Both the position numbers and the translations under genes were made by a program. A stretch of 52,096 nt of DNA. Source: Dehalococcoidia bacterium. GTDB taxonomy: Bacteria; Chloroflexota; Dehalococcoidia; Dehalococcoidales; Fen-1064. The stretch spans positions 1 through 52,096 of the forward strand of contig DUFD01000006.1 of NCBI GenBank assembly GCA_011171075.1, given 5' to 3'. The notes beneath the pieces were generated by a model. It had not been told where the DNA came from, ran no database searches, and saw only the letters and a list, made by a program, of their open reading frames with translations. Shown here piece by piece: positions 8,577 through 14,416 of the stretch; positions within the stretch are counted from its first letter, which is position 1, and every line of letters starts with the position of its first letter.

Positions 8577-9254
8577 TTACCTTCTGCCCGGACATTCATG
8601 TCGGCAGCAGGTTCTGCACGGGTTGTAGCTCTCAATACCACATTCAGAGGCGCCGATGCCAATGATGCCCGATATCGACTTCTGAGGTATCATCAGACAC
8701 TCGTCAGTCAACTTGATAAAGGCCGAACTACCGTTCATAGAGCGGAAAAGCATCCGCTGCTGGTCTACATCCCAGTCACAGTAACCCGGACTGAACCGCC
8801 GGCTCGTGGAGAGCCCTAGGGCGTGGGCCCGCTGGGTAACAACATGTTGTACGTGTTTAGCGACCTGCTCGGCCGCATCTGAGCCAATGGCGTCCAGTAC
8901 CCTGGCATGCACAACTAAGCCGTTATCCGTCAGATGACTGACCGCTTCTTCAAGGTAGCCATCGATGGTCAGGGCAAAGACGGCCACTTGTTCGCATTTC
9001 TTCAACAGTCCGGAGATTACCCGGCTTTGGAAAATGGCCCCGTCTTCGACGAAAACGTTTGAACCAATAACGAAGTCAATATCCCTGATGACATATGAAT
9101 ATACCGGATTGATTAACTGGCTGGCATTTTGCACATATTTGTGCACCAGGGTCTTCATGCGAGCCGGTGGCTCACAGCTGGTATCGTAGCCAACATCTCG
9201 CAGAATCCTTCCTTCATTTATTTCAACTTTTATATGCTCGCTAACAGTCGTCAT
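8577..9254 (-). CDS. methionine-synthase-activation-domain-like protein with cysteine-rich tail
   Basis: This 225-residue protein resembles the C-terminal reactivation domain of cobalamin-dependent methionine synthase as a stand-alone polypeptide. The SAM-contact pattern RRFSPGYCDWD (152-162) matches the MetH RxxxGY motif, and the VLDAIGSDAAEQVA helix (120-132) is typical. The C-terminus has five cysteines (205, 213, 216, 217, 221), which could bind an Fe-S cluster or another metal. It is the first gene of the operon, with GAGGAAG before ATG 9254. Known family members reductively methylate inactive cob(II)alamin, so here it probably reactivates the operon's corrinoid protein, a job usually done by RamA-type proteins. 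That role is inferred. Confidence 0.85.
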   Translation of the reverse strand: MTTVSEHIKVEINEGRILRDVGYDTSCEPPARMKTLVHKYVQNASQLINPVYSYVIRDIDFVIGSNVFVEDGAIFQSRVISGLLKKCEQVAVFALTIDGYLEEAVSHLTDNGLVVHARVLDAIGSDAAEQVAKHVQHVVTQRAHALGLSTSRRFSPGYCDWDVDQQRMLFRSMNGSSAFIKLTDECLMIPQKSISGIIGIGASECGIESYNPCRTCCRHECPGRR

Positions 9255-9840
9255 ATTAACTTCTTCCTCTAATCTAAGCCCTATTCGAAATGCTGTTTGT
9301 TATAAAAAATTCCTCTCTGCATACGCTGTTATAGGCAGTCTGTTCATCAGCGGGAATGAGCTAGGTCTCGGAGTATCTACGAGATTTGCTCGGGGAAAAG
9401 CATAAGAAGAGCTACGGAACGTACATTTCAGGTGTTTTATGCTTAGTCAGGGGTGGATTCCAGCTGGTGATACTCCTAACCAGCTCCGATGGTCATGGTG
9501 AGCGTCCTCACCCAAAGTGCGAAGGATATATGAAATATGTAAGACGAGAAAAGTATTCTCCCCATTTGGTAATTCTATGTGTCATCTTTTTGACTCCCCC
9601 CTAGAATTACTTAATGCAGCTTACCATGTCGCTTACCTTTTGTCTAATGCTGGACGGTATAACTGCCCCTATGACAGGGTGGTGGTTATTAGATGCTGAA
9701 CCCCCTTTGTCCCATATAATCCCTCCTCAATCAGCGAGAACAGGTCACCAGTGCTTCTCACGCTGGATGGCATGGGGAAAAGGGAAATAGTACTTTTGTT
9801 ATGTGTGTCTGACAGGCCGATGTCGGGAGGAGCTGTGTTC
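9255..9840. other. intergenic region upstream of the methyltransferase operon, no convincing gene
   Basis: No reading frame here has family features, a good start and a ribosome binding site together. It must hold the promoter of the minus-strand operon, but I find no strong -35/-10 pair; a TATAAC with an A/T-rich stretch at about 9298-9306 (minus) is the best -10 guess. Small inverted repeats are present: AAGCATAA 9398-9405 with TTATGCTT 9437-9444, and GGTGAG 9497-9502 with CTCACC 9507-9512. The segment could be an old decayed gene or a structured leader. Confidence 0.4.
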
Positions 9841-9869
9841 TTGACTGGGTCTTCAGGCGGGCTTATTAT
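9841..9869 (+). promoter_or_regulatory. sigma70-type promoter for the permuted papain-like gene
   Basis: TTGACT at 9841-9846 and TATTAT at 9864-9869 are separated by exactly 17 bases, close to the vegetative consensus. The following gene starts at 9913, leaving a leader of about 37 bases that includes GAGGAGGG before the ATG. Confidence 0.65.
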
Positions 9870-9912
9870 GGCGGCAGTCTTGTAAAGGGAAATAAATAGT
9901 GAGGAGGGCACC

Positions 9913-10479
9913 ATGAGCGTTAAACTCGAGCCGGGGGACGTATTTCTTACCCGGGGCCACTCGTTTATAAGCTGGGCAATCCGCTATTTCACCCGTGCCG
10001 CTGGGGAGAAGCGTACTAAAGTAAACCATGTCGGCGTGGTCGTGGAGGCGGGGGAGATAAAGACCGCCATCGTCGTCGAGGCGCTGAGCCGGGTGAAGCG
10101 CCATAAACTCTGGTCGCAGTACGGCCCGCCGCGGAAAGACGGAGTGGCCGTCTACCGCGCCACCAACCTGACTCCTGAGGAGGTCGAGATAATTGTGGCC
10201 ACGGCCGAGAGGCAGGTCGGTAAGAAGTACGGCTATCTGAAGATTGCGGCGCATTTCCTGGACTGGCTTTTACAGGGTGTTTACCTTTTCCGGCGTCTGG
10301 TTCCAGACGGCAAGTACCCGATATGTTCCTGGCTGGTGGCGCATGCCTTCAGCGAGGCGGGTAAGCACTTCGGGGTGGAGCCGGGGGCAGCTACGCCGGA
10401 CGACATCTGGGACTTTATTGTGGAAAACCCGGACAAGTATACGCAGGTCCGCCCGCTGGTGCCGCTGAGGGAGGAGTAA
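9913..10479 (+). CDS. YiiX/YebB-like permuted papain-fold protein (NlpC/P60 superfamily)
   Basis: The 188-residue protein opens with GDVFLTRGHSF and has the circularly permuted order of catalytic residues: His39 in VNHVGVVV comes first, Glu56 follows, and Cys138 in PICSWLVAHAF comes last. This order characterises the permuted NlpC/P60 group (YiiX/YebB, LRAT-like), whose members are amidases, acyltransferases or thioesterases, many of unknown substrate. No signal peptide is seen, so it is probably cytoplasmic. GGAGGG precedes ATG 9913 and a clean promoter lies just upstream, so it is transcribed as a single gene convergent with the small gene at 10514-10795. Confidence 0.8.
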   Translation: MSVKLEPGDVFLTRGHSFISWAIRYFTRAAGEKRTKVNHVGVVVEAGEIKTAIVVEALSRVKRHKLWSQYGPPRKDGVAVYRATNLTPEEVEIIVATAERQVGKKYGYLKIAAHFLDWLLQGVYLFRRLVPDGKYPICSWLVAHAFSEAGKHFGVEPGAATPDDIWDFIVENPDKYTQVRPLVPLREE

Positions 10480-10513
10480 GATACCGGCCAATACAGGCTG
10501 GTGCCCGATACAA

Positions 10514-10795
10514 CTACACCTTAATGATTTTTAAGTCACTTACCAGAATCCAAAGGGAGTTCTTGATATTGTTATGGGAAATCAGACCAAAGGTTGATGC
10601 TATATCTTTGTCAAATTTAACTAATACTCTCGGTTCTTTTGAAAAGCTTGCATAAACTGAACTCTCTTGTGGGTCTTGCTGGACAATTCCAGTCTCTCCC
10701 ACCAGTTCCCAATAATTCTCACAATTGTCAATCTTTCCATCTGGGTGGGTAATACCATTAAATGATACAAGTTTTACCTCTTGACCGCTTATCAT
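10514..10795 (-). CDS. conserved small hypothetical protein, AT-rich orphan
   Basis: This 93-residue protein begins at ATG 10795 (GGAG eight bases upstream); a longer frame to 10834 lacks support. The pattern YWELVGETGIV, RVLVKFDKD and NSLWILVSDL resembles a widespread family of small uncharacterised proteins I cannot name with certainty. No transmembrane segment, signal peptide or metal motif is visible. The gene is visibly richer in A and T than its neighbours and has its own near-consensus promoter, which suggests independent acquisition. Function unknown. Confidence 0.65.
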   Translation of the reverse strand: MISGQEVKLVSFNGITHPDGKIDNCENYWELVGETGIVQQDPQESSVYASFSKEPRVLVKFDKDIASTFGLISHNNIKNSLWILVSDLKIIKV

Positions 10796-10871
10796 TTTAG
10801 TACTCCACACCTTACTCCTCAGATGTCCCCCCAAGAACTCAGCACTTAATCAACGGTACCTCAGTCCTGAG

Positions 10872-10900
10872 ATTGTATCGCCTGTACCTGCCGGTGTCAA
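10872..10900 (-). promoter_or_regulatory. near-consensus sigma70 promoter for the 10514-10795 gene
   Basis: Read on the minus strand, TTGACA (10900-10895), a 17-base spacer, then TACAAT (10877-10872). It points at the small gene starting at 10795 and would give a leader of about 70 bases. Confidence 0.65.
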
Positions 10901-10935
10901 TACACTCCACTCTCTCCCCTGTGGCCCCTCCGGAC

Positions 10936-11153
10936 CACAAGGATGACCCTTTCGGGTCGTCAAACCTGACCCACGTGTGCCTTAGCGGGGTCATCCTTCC
11001 GGTGGGAGAATAGACCTGGAGCCGTCACCAGTTAGACTGCCGGTACTATGGGACGGTAGTACCTGTCAAGATACGACAAAATGGGGATTCGGCGTATCGG
11101 CAGGACATGCTAGAGTATGACTATACGGCTATCGGCCGGTCGGGGGGGACCGG
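10936..11153 (+). other. cluster of inverted repeats upstream of the zinc-ribbon gene (possible structured leader)
   Basis: The 379-base gap 10796-11174 has no gene but several hairpins. AAGGATGACCC (10939-10949) can pair perfectly with GGGTCATCCTT (10988-10998), or its core GATGACCC (10942-10949) can pair locally with GGGTCGTC (10954-10961, one G-U). These pairings are mutually exclusive. Further hairpins are GGTACTA/TAGTACC (11042-11048/11057-11063) and CCGGTC/GACCGG (11136-11141/11148-11153), the last nine bases before the AGGAGG of the next gene. None is followed by a clear T-run. Regulatory function is only a possibility. Confidence 0.4.
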
Positions 11154-11174
11154 TTTCTGGCAGGAGGTTGAGTG

Positions 11175-11402
11175 ATGACGGCAGGGAAAATGCACTTCAG
11201 GTGTCCCATCTGCACCAGTGCCTTCAGTCTTGAGAGGAAGGCGGTGAGGAGTGACACTTTCTATTGCCCCGTTTGCCAGGAGGGCGAGATAGCCAGCAGT
11301 GTGGCAGAGCTGGAGACCGACCGGATAGCCAGGGCATTGCTGGGTGAACCGGGCGACTGGGTCATTATGCCGGCACCTGCGGAAACGATGTCCCGTAGCT
11401 GA
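11175..11402 (+). CDS. small zinc-ribbon protein, hypothetical
   Basis: A 75-residue protein with two CxxC knuckles, CPIC near residue 10 and CPVC near residue 33, spaced as a single zinc ribbon, followed by a helical segment (AELETDRIARALLG). ATG 11175 has AGGAGG seven bases upstream; a GTG directly before it at 11172 is an alternative start. Such mini-ribbons usually bind nucleic acid or a protein partner, but nothing here shows which. It lies alone upstream of the response regulator and behind a hairpin-rich leader. Confidence 0.6.
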   Translation: MTAGKMHFRCPICTSAFSLERKAVRSDTFYCPVCQEGEIASSVAELETDRIARALLGEPGDWVIMPAPAETMSRS

Positions 11403-11538
11403 TTATTCCCACGTCTAAATAAATCATATATTTCCTTACCTATTATATATCTTACCGCGTCCGTTCCTCGTCACATTGGTCTATTGACATCCCCTTCTTA
11501 GTGATAACGGCTGCTGTCCGTTCGGACTAATCCGTTTT

Positions 11539-11609
11539 CTTTATGAAACCTTAACGAAACCTTTATAGTATCTTCATGTTCTTTATTCTTACGCTCATTT
11601 TTCTATGCT
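11539..11609 (+). promoter_or_regulatory. four 11-bp-phased repeats (Pho-box-like) and -10 ahead of the response regulator
   Basis: Within the 349-base gap 11403-11751, four 7-mers recur with an exact 11-base period: CTTTATG (11539), CTTAACG (11550), CTTTATA (11561) and CTTCATG (11572), separated by AAAC, AAAC and GTAT. OmpR/PhoB-family dimers bind direct repeats with this period. A TATGCT -10 candidate lies at 11604-11609 without a matching -35, as expected for an activator-dependent promoter. The next gene encodes a PhoB/OmpR-type regulator, so autoregulation is plausible. The rest of the gap shows nothing else clear apart from a weak TTGACA at 11484. Confidence 0.6.
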
Positions 11610-11751
11610 AACCTTTTTATTAGGTAGCAGATGTGGTTGTACTCCAAAAGGCTGATAGGGCGCTCAACCAGTATCTGTACTCACTCGCTCATGAATCCAG
11701 GAATTAGATAGCCGGAAAGCCCGGCTTCTGTATTCCGCTTAGGGGGGAAGA

Positions 11752-12465
11752 ATGAGAGAGAAGATACTGCTGGTTGATGATGACGTTGAGTTTGCGGGAT
11801 TAGCGAAGAAATGGCTACAAAAGGCCGGCTACGAAGTGCTGACAGCCGAAGACGGCAAATCCGGCCTGCGCCGCGTGTTCAGCAGTCGTCCCAACCTGGT
11901 ACTTCTGGATGCCAATATGCCCGAGATGGACGGATTCGAGGTCTGCCATCGGATTCGGGTCATGAGTGATATCCCCGTTATCATGGTCACCGTTAACGGG
12001 CGCACCTCAGACCTGCTGAGGGGGTTCGACCTCGGTGCCGATGATTATATGACCAAGCCCCTCGACTTTGCCGAGTTAGTAGCCCGTGTTGCAGCTATCC
12101 TGCGACGGTGTTCGATGGAAATGGAGGAAGAGGCATCCGAGAGCTTTCATGATGGCGAGGTAGAGGTAGACTGGAGGAGCCACCAGGTCTACGTCAGGGG
12201 GAAGCCGGTAAAGCTATCGCCAACGGAATTCAATCTGCTTTCGTGCCTGATAAAGAACCGGGGCTGGATAGTAACCCACGAGCAGCTACTGCAGAAGGTA
12301 TGGGGGCCGCACTACGTTGGCGACAAGTCATTCGTCAAGCTTTATATCAGGTACCTCCGCCAGAAAATCGAAAAGGACCCGCACAGTCCACAGCTAATCC
12401 TGACCGAACGCGGTGTGGGCTACCGCTTCGCCATAACGCGGGAGCCTATCTTTTCATCAAAATAG
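11752..12465 (+). CDS. OmpR/PhoB-family response regulator, orphan
   Basis: The 237-residue protein has an N-terminal receiver domain (about 1-120) with the acidic pair in LLVDDD, the phospho-acceptor Asp53 in LLDANMPEMDG, a conserved Thr in the VTVNG stretch and Lys in MTKPLDF. A C-terminal winged-helix DNA-binding domain follows (about 135-232), ending in GVGYRF. No histidine kinase gene is adjacent, so it is an orphan or is driven from elsewhere. Four 11-bp-phased repeats upstream fit the binding mode of this family and suggest autoregulation. A strong terminator follows, making it a monocistronic unit. The signal, phosphate or otherwise, is not shown by the sequence. Confidence 0.93.
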   Translation: MREKILLVDDDVEFAGLAKKWLQKAGYEVLTAEDGKSGLRRVFSSRPNLVLLDANMPEMDGFEVCHRIRVMSDIPVIMVTVNGRTSDLLRGFDLGADDYMTKPLDFAELVARVAAILRRCSMEMEEEASESFHDGEVEVDWRSHQVYVRGKPVKLSPTEFNLLSCLIKNRGWIVTHEQLLQKVWGPHYVGDKSFVKLYIRYLRQKIEKDPHSPQLILTERGVGYRFAITREPIFSSK

Positions 12466-12494
12466 TTGTCAACAAACTGAATGGTAAATAGAGA

Positions 12495-12531
12495 AAGGGA
12501 AGCAGAAACGCTTCCCTTCCTGTTTTGTTAA
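12495..12531 (+). terminator. rho-independent terminator after the response regulator
   Basis: AAGGGAAGC (12495-12503) and GCTTCCCTT (12510-12518) form a perfect nine-base-pair stem with a six-base loop, followed by CCTGTTTTGTT. It lies 30 bases after the response regulator stop. Confidence 0.8.
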
Positions 12532-12541
12532 GTGTGCTGTC

Positions 12542-12745
12542 CTAAGCGCCCTCTTCGTAGGCAACGACCCTGATGATACCGATGGTTGCGCCGTTGTCAT
12601 CCGTGGTACAGGTGTCGCTTACCGAGATTATCCTCCGGCCTGCTTTCTCTGAGATAAACGCGTTCACCTGCTCATCGAGGTGGGAAAGCTCCTGCTTGGT
12701 GTGGAATACCTTGAGCGGAGAGGTGAAGGTTTTTACCTTTATCAT
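12542..12745 (-). CDS. conserved small hypothetical protein (MIKVKTFTSPLKVFHT family)
   Basis: A 67-residue protein from ATG 12745, preceded by AGGAGG six bases upstream; the frame runs to 12796 but the extra residues have no support. It reads as a compact alpha/beta protein: an N-terminal strand (MIKVKTFTSP), a helix (ELSHLDEQVNAFISEK), a strand (RIISVSDTCT) and a final strand (GIIRVVAYE). The pattern resembles a small family of uncharacterised proteins with a conserved TTDD-GATIGIIRV end. No catalytic motif is visible. It is divergent from the Trm112-like gene. Confidence 0.6.
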   Translation of the reverse strand: MIKVKTFTSPLKVFHTKQELSHLDEQVNAFISEKAGRRIISVSDTCTTDDNGATIGIIRVVAYEEGA

Positions 12746-12842
12746 GTGGCCCTCCTGCGGGTATATTCGTGCGCCGATTATACCATGCCGTGGCATAGAT
12801 GTCGTGCGGACGGTGGTTATTTTCGGCGGGATTACGTTGTGC

Positions 12843-12848
12843 TATAAT
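12843..12848 (+). promoter_or_regulatory. consensus -10 box six bases before the Trm112-like start codon
   Basis: TATAAT lies at 12843-12848 and the ATG at 12855, so transcription would begin at or next to the start codon, giving a leaderless mRNA. No good -35 is seen, and no ribosome binding site is present in the six-base gap. Confidence 0.5.
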
Positions 12849-12854
12849 CAGCCT

Positions 12855-13028
12855 ATGAAAAGAGAGCTTATGGATATCCTGGTATGCCCGGTGTGCAAGG
12901 GGGAGCTTGAGCTTACGGTGGAAGAGGAGAACGAGAAGGAAATCGTTACCGGTACCCTCTTGTGTGCCAAGTGTGACGTACGCTACCCGATTACCGATGC
13001 CATCCCCAACCTGTTGCCGCCGGAATAG
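12855..13028 (+). CDS. Trm112-like zinc-ribbon protein (UPF0434 family)
   Basis: A 57-residue protein starting MKRELMDILVCPVCKG. It has the Trm112 fold pattern: CPVC near the N-terminus, CAKC about 25 residues later, and the closing YPITDAIPNLLP signature. In eukaryotes and archaea, Trm112 activates several methyltransferases as a partner subunit; bacterial short versions are common, with less certain roles. There is a consensus -10 only six bases upstream and no ribosome binding site, so translation is probably leaderless. It is convergent with queD. Confidence 0.85.
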   Translation: MKRELMDILVCPVCKGELELTVEEENEKEIVTGTLLCAKCDVRYPITDAIPNLLPPE

Positions 13029-13042
13029 CAACCGGATTCGGT

Positions 13043-13414
13043 TCAGTCGGGGCGATAGGTCACCCAGCTCTGGGGGGTCTCCCAGACCTCAACGCTGTCG
13101 ATGGTGACCGGTCCGCCCGCCAGCTTCGGTTTTAGCTCTTTATATACCGTAGCTGCAATGTTCTCCGACGAAGGGTTTATCTCATCGAACGGCGGCACAT
13201 CGTTGAGGCAGGTGTGGTCGAACCGCGACAGGATTTCGCCGAGGTATTGCTTCAGCAGACTGAAATCATAGGCCATACCGACATCATCGAGCTTTGACGC
13301 AGCCACCCTGGCCACGACCTTATAGCGGTGTCCGTGCAGGGCCTCGCATTTCCCCTGGTATCCGCGGAGGAAGTGCGCCGCATCGAAGTGCTGCTCGATG
13401 GCTATCGTGTACAT
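13043..13414 (-). CDS. queD: 6-carboxytetrahydropterin synthase (QueD/PTPS family)
   Basis: The 123-residue protein belongs to the COG0720 family that converts 7,8-dihydroneopterin triphosphate to a 6-substituted tetrahydropterin. Zinc ligands are His15 in AAHF and the His pair in LHGHRY (28, 30). The catalytic Cys23 lies in CEALHGH, and the C-terminal VEVWETP provides the pterin-anchoring Glu. A Glu directly after the catalytic Cys resembles the CE-xx-HGH pattern reported for bifunctional PTPS-I/III members that can also serve folate synthesis. Nine bases after the folK stop, it is co-transcribed with folK, which fits a folate role in addition to or instead of queuosine. Confidence 0.88.
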   Translation of the reverse strand: MYTIAIEQHFDAAHFLRGYQGKCEALHGHRYKVVARVAASKLDDVGMAYDFSLLKQYLGEILSRFDHTCLNDVPPFDEINPSSENIAATVYKELKPKLAGGPVTIDSVEVWETPQSWVTYRPD

Positions 13415-13423
13415 ATCGCCGCC

Positions 13424-13957
13424 CTAACCGTTCCCCGGCAACTTGAAGACACCCTGGACGCCCTGTTTTAACTCGGCCAGCATTTTTTCGGCGGACTTGC
13501 CGCTGACGGGGTGTATCAGCTTGGGGGCTATCTCGGCGAGAGGTACCAGCACGAAGGCCCTTTCCATCAGCCGGGGGTGGGGGACTGTCAGCTGGCGGTT
13601 CTTGATGACCTGGTCGCCGTAGAACAGGATATCGATATCAATCGGGCGTGGGGCGTTTGGCTTGTCCTCCTTCACCCTGCCCATCTTGGCCTCAATCCCC
13701 TTGGTCAGGGTCAGGAGTTCCAGCGGCGCCAGCCTGGTCTGGATGCGGGCTACCAGGTTGAGAAAGCGGGGCTGGTCCGGGTTTCCCACCGGCTCGGTCT
13801 CATAGGTGGATGAGACCTCGAACAGTTTGGCCCGCTGCGCAATCAATCTCAGTGCCTCGTTCAGGTTGTACTGGCGGTCGCCCATGTTCGACCCGAGGCT
13901 GAGGTAGACGTTTACGGCCTTATAGTCCTTGAGCTTACCGGAGCTGACCTTTTTCAT
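13424..13957 (-). CDS. folK: 2-amino-4-hydroxy-6-hydroxymethyldihydropteridine pyrophosphokinase
   Basis: FolK transfers pyrophosphate from ATP to 6-hydroxymethyl-dihydropterin in folate synthesis. The 177-residue protein has the N-terminal YLSLGSNMGDR block (from about residue 18), the STYETEPVG loop, the RPIDIDILFYG motif that binds Mg-ATP, and VPHPRLMERAFVLVPL. Length is normal. It is the first gene of a two-gene unit with queD. An extended -10 (TGA-TATAAT on the minus strand) ends eight bases before the ATG, and no ribosome binding site lies between, so the message looks nearly leaderless. Folate supply matters to this organism because the operon at 1-9254 delivers methyl groups to tetrahydrofolate. 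Confidence 0.95.
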   Translation of the reverse strand: MKKVSSGKLKDYKAVNVYLSLGSNMGDRQYNLNEALRLIAQRAKLFEVSSTYETEPVGNPDQPRFLNLVARIQTRLAPLELLTLTKGIEAKMGRVKEDKPNAPRPIDIDILFYGDQVIKNRQLTVPHPRLMERAFVLVPLAEIAPKLIHPVSGKSAEKMLAELKQGVQGVFKLPGNG

Positions 13958-13965
13958 GATGTCTT

Positions 13966-13974
13966 ATTATATCA
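13966..13974 (-). promoter_or_regulatory. extended -10 promoter of folK-queD
   Basis: On the minus strand TGATATAAT reads from 13974 to 13966, an extended -10 (TGN-TATAAT). folK starts at 13957, eight bases downstream, so the mRNA would have almost no leader. No clear -35 is seen. Confidence 0.5.
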
Positions 13975-14051
13975 CAGGTTATATCATAGGGGGTGATAGT
14001 CGGGTAGTGGGTCAATTTCAAGATAATTTGGTAAAAATGGGATAACCCCAC

Positions 14052-14079
14052 TTGACAATCTGACCCATTGTGGTATAAT
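14052..14079 (+). promoter_or_regulatory. consensus sigma70 promoter of the toxin-antitoxin pair
   Basis: TTGACA (14052-14057), a 16-base spacer and TATAAT (14074-14079), both hexamers perfect. It drives the two-gene unit starting at 14117 and is divergent from folK. Confidence 0.8.
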
Positions 14080-14107
14080 TGATTGATGGATTGATTGATG
14101 GTTTGAT
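14079..14107 (+). repeat. 12-bp tandem repeat in the antitoxin leader
   Basis: About 2.4 copies of TTGATTGATGG(A/T) begin at the last base of the -10 box: 14079-14090, 14091-14102 and a partial at 14103-14107. It occupies the transcription start and leader of the antitoxin gene. This could be an operator for the DNA-binding antitoxin or simple slippage sequence. Confidence 0.6.
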
Positions 14108-14116
14108 AGGTGAAAC

Positions 14117-14416
14117 ATGGTGACGATAATAAAAGGTGATGATTACAAGAAAATAGGGAAAATAATAAGGCCAGATGGCAGAAGGCGAGTGGCTTTACCA
14201 AAGTCGCTAATAAAGGACGGCATATCCTTTCAAGTTTGGGCTAATAGTGAGGGGCAGATATTACTAGAGCCTCAAGTTACTATTCCGGCATCTGAATTGT
14301 GGGTGTTTGAAAATAAGGAAATACTAGCTTCTTTAGATAAGGCCATGTTTGAGTCAATGAATGGGCAAACAGTTAATCGGGGTTCATTCGCAAAATATGT
14401 AGAAGATGAAGCGTGA
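14117..14416 (+). CDS. putative antitoxin, AbrB/MazE-like swapped-hairpin protein
   Basis: This 99-residue protein has an N-terminal segment KIIRPDGRRRVALPKSLIKDG (residues 15-35) matching the looped-hinge-helix pattern of SpoVT/AbrB-type DNA-binding domains, followed by a strand (QILLEPQV) and a helical C-terminus that could embrace a toxin. The gene is AT-rich compared with its neighbours, has its own consensus promoter, and overlaps the next gene by 11 bases. These are hallmarks of a type II antitoxin that autoregulates its operon. AGGTG lies just before ATG 14117. Confidence 0.72.
   Translation: MVTIIKGDDYKKIGKIIRPDGRRRVALPKSLIKDGISFQVWANSEGQILLEPQVTIPASELWVFENKEILASLDKAMFESMNGQTVNRGSFAKYVEDEA

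Noticed and set aside
9669-9914. Minus-strand 81-codon frame in the gap before the papain-like gene
   Set aside because: No recognised motif, weak start, and it overlaps the strong plus-strand promoter at 9841-9869.
13424-14116. TTGACC near 14010 (minus) as folK -35
   Set aside because: Spacing to the nearest TATGAT is about 21 bases, outside the usual range; the extended -10 next to the ATG is a better candidate.
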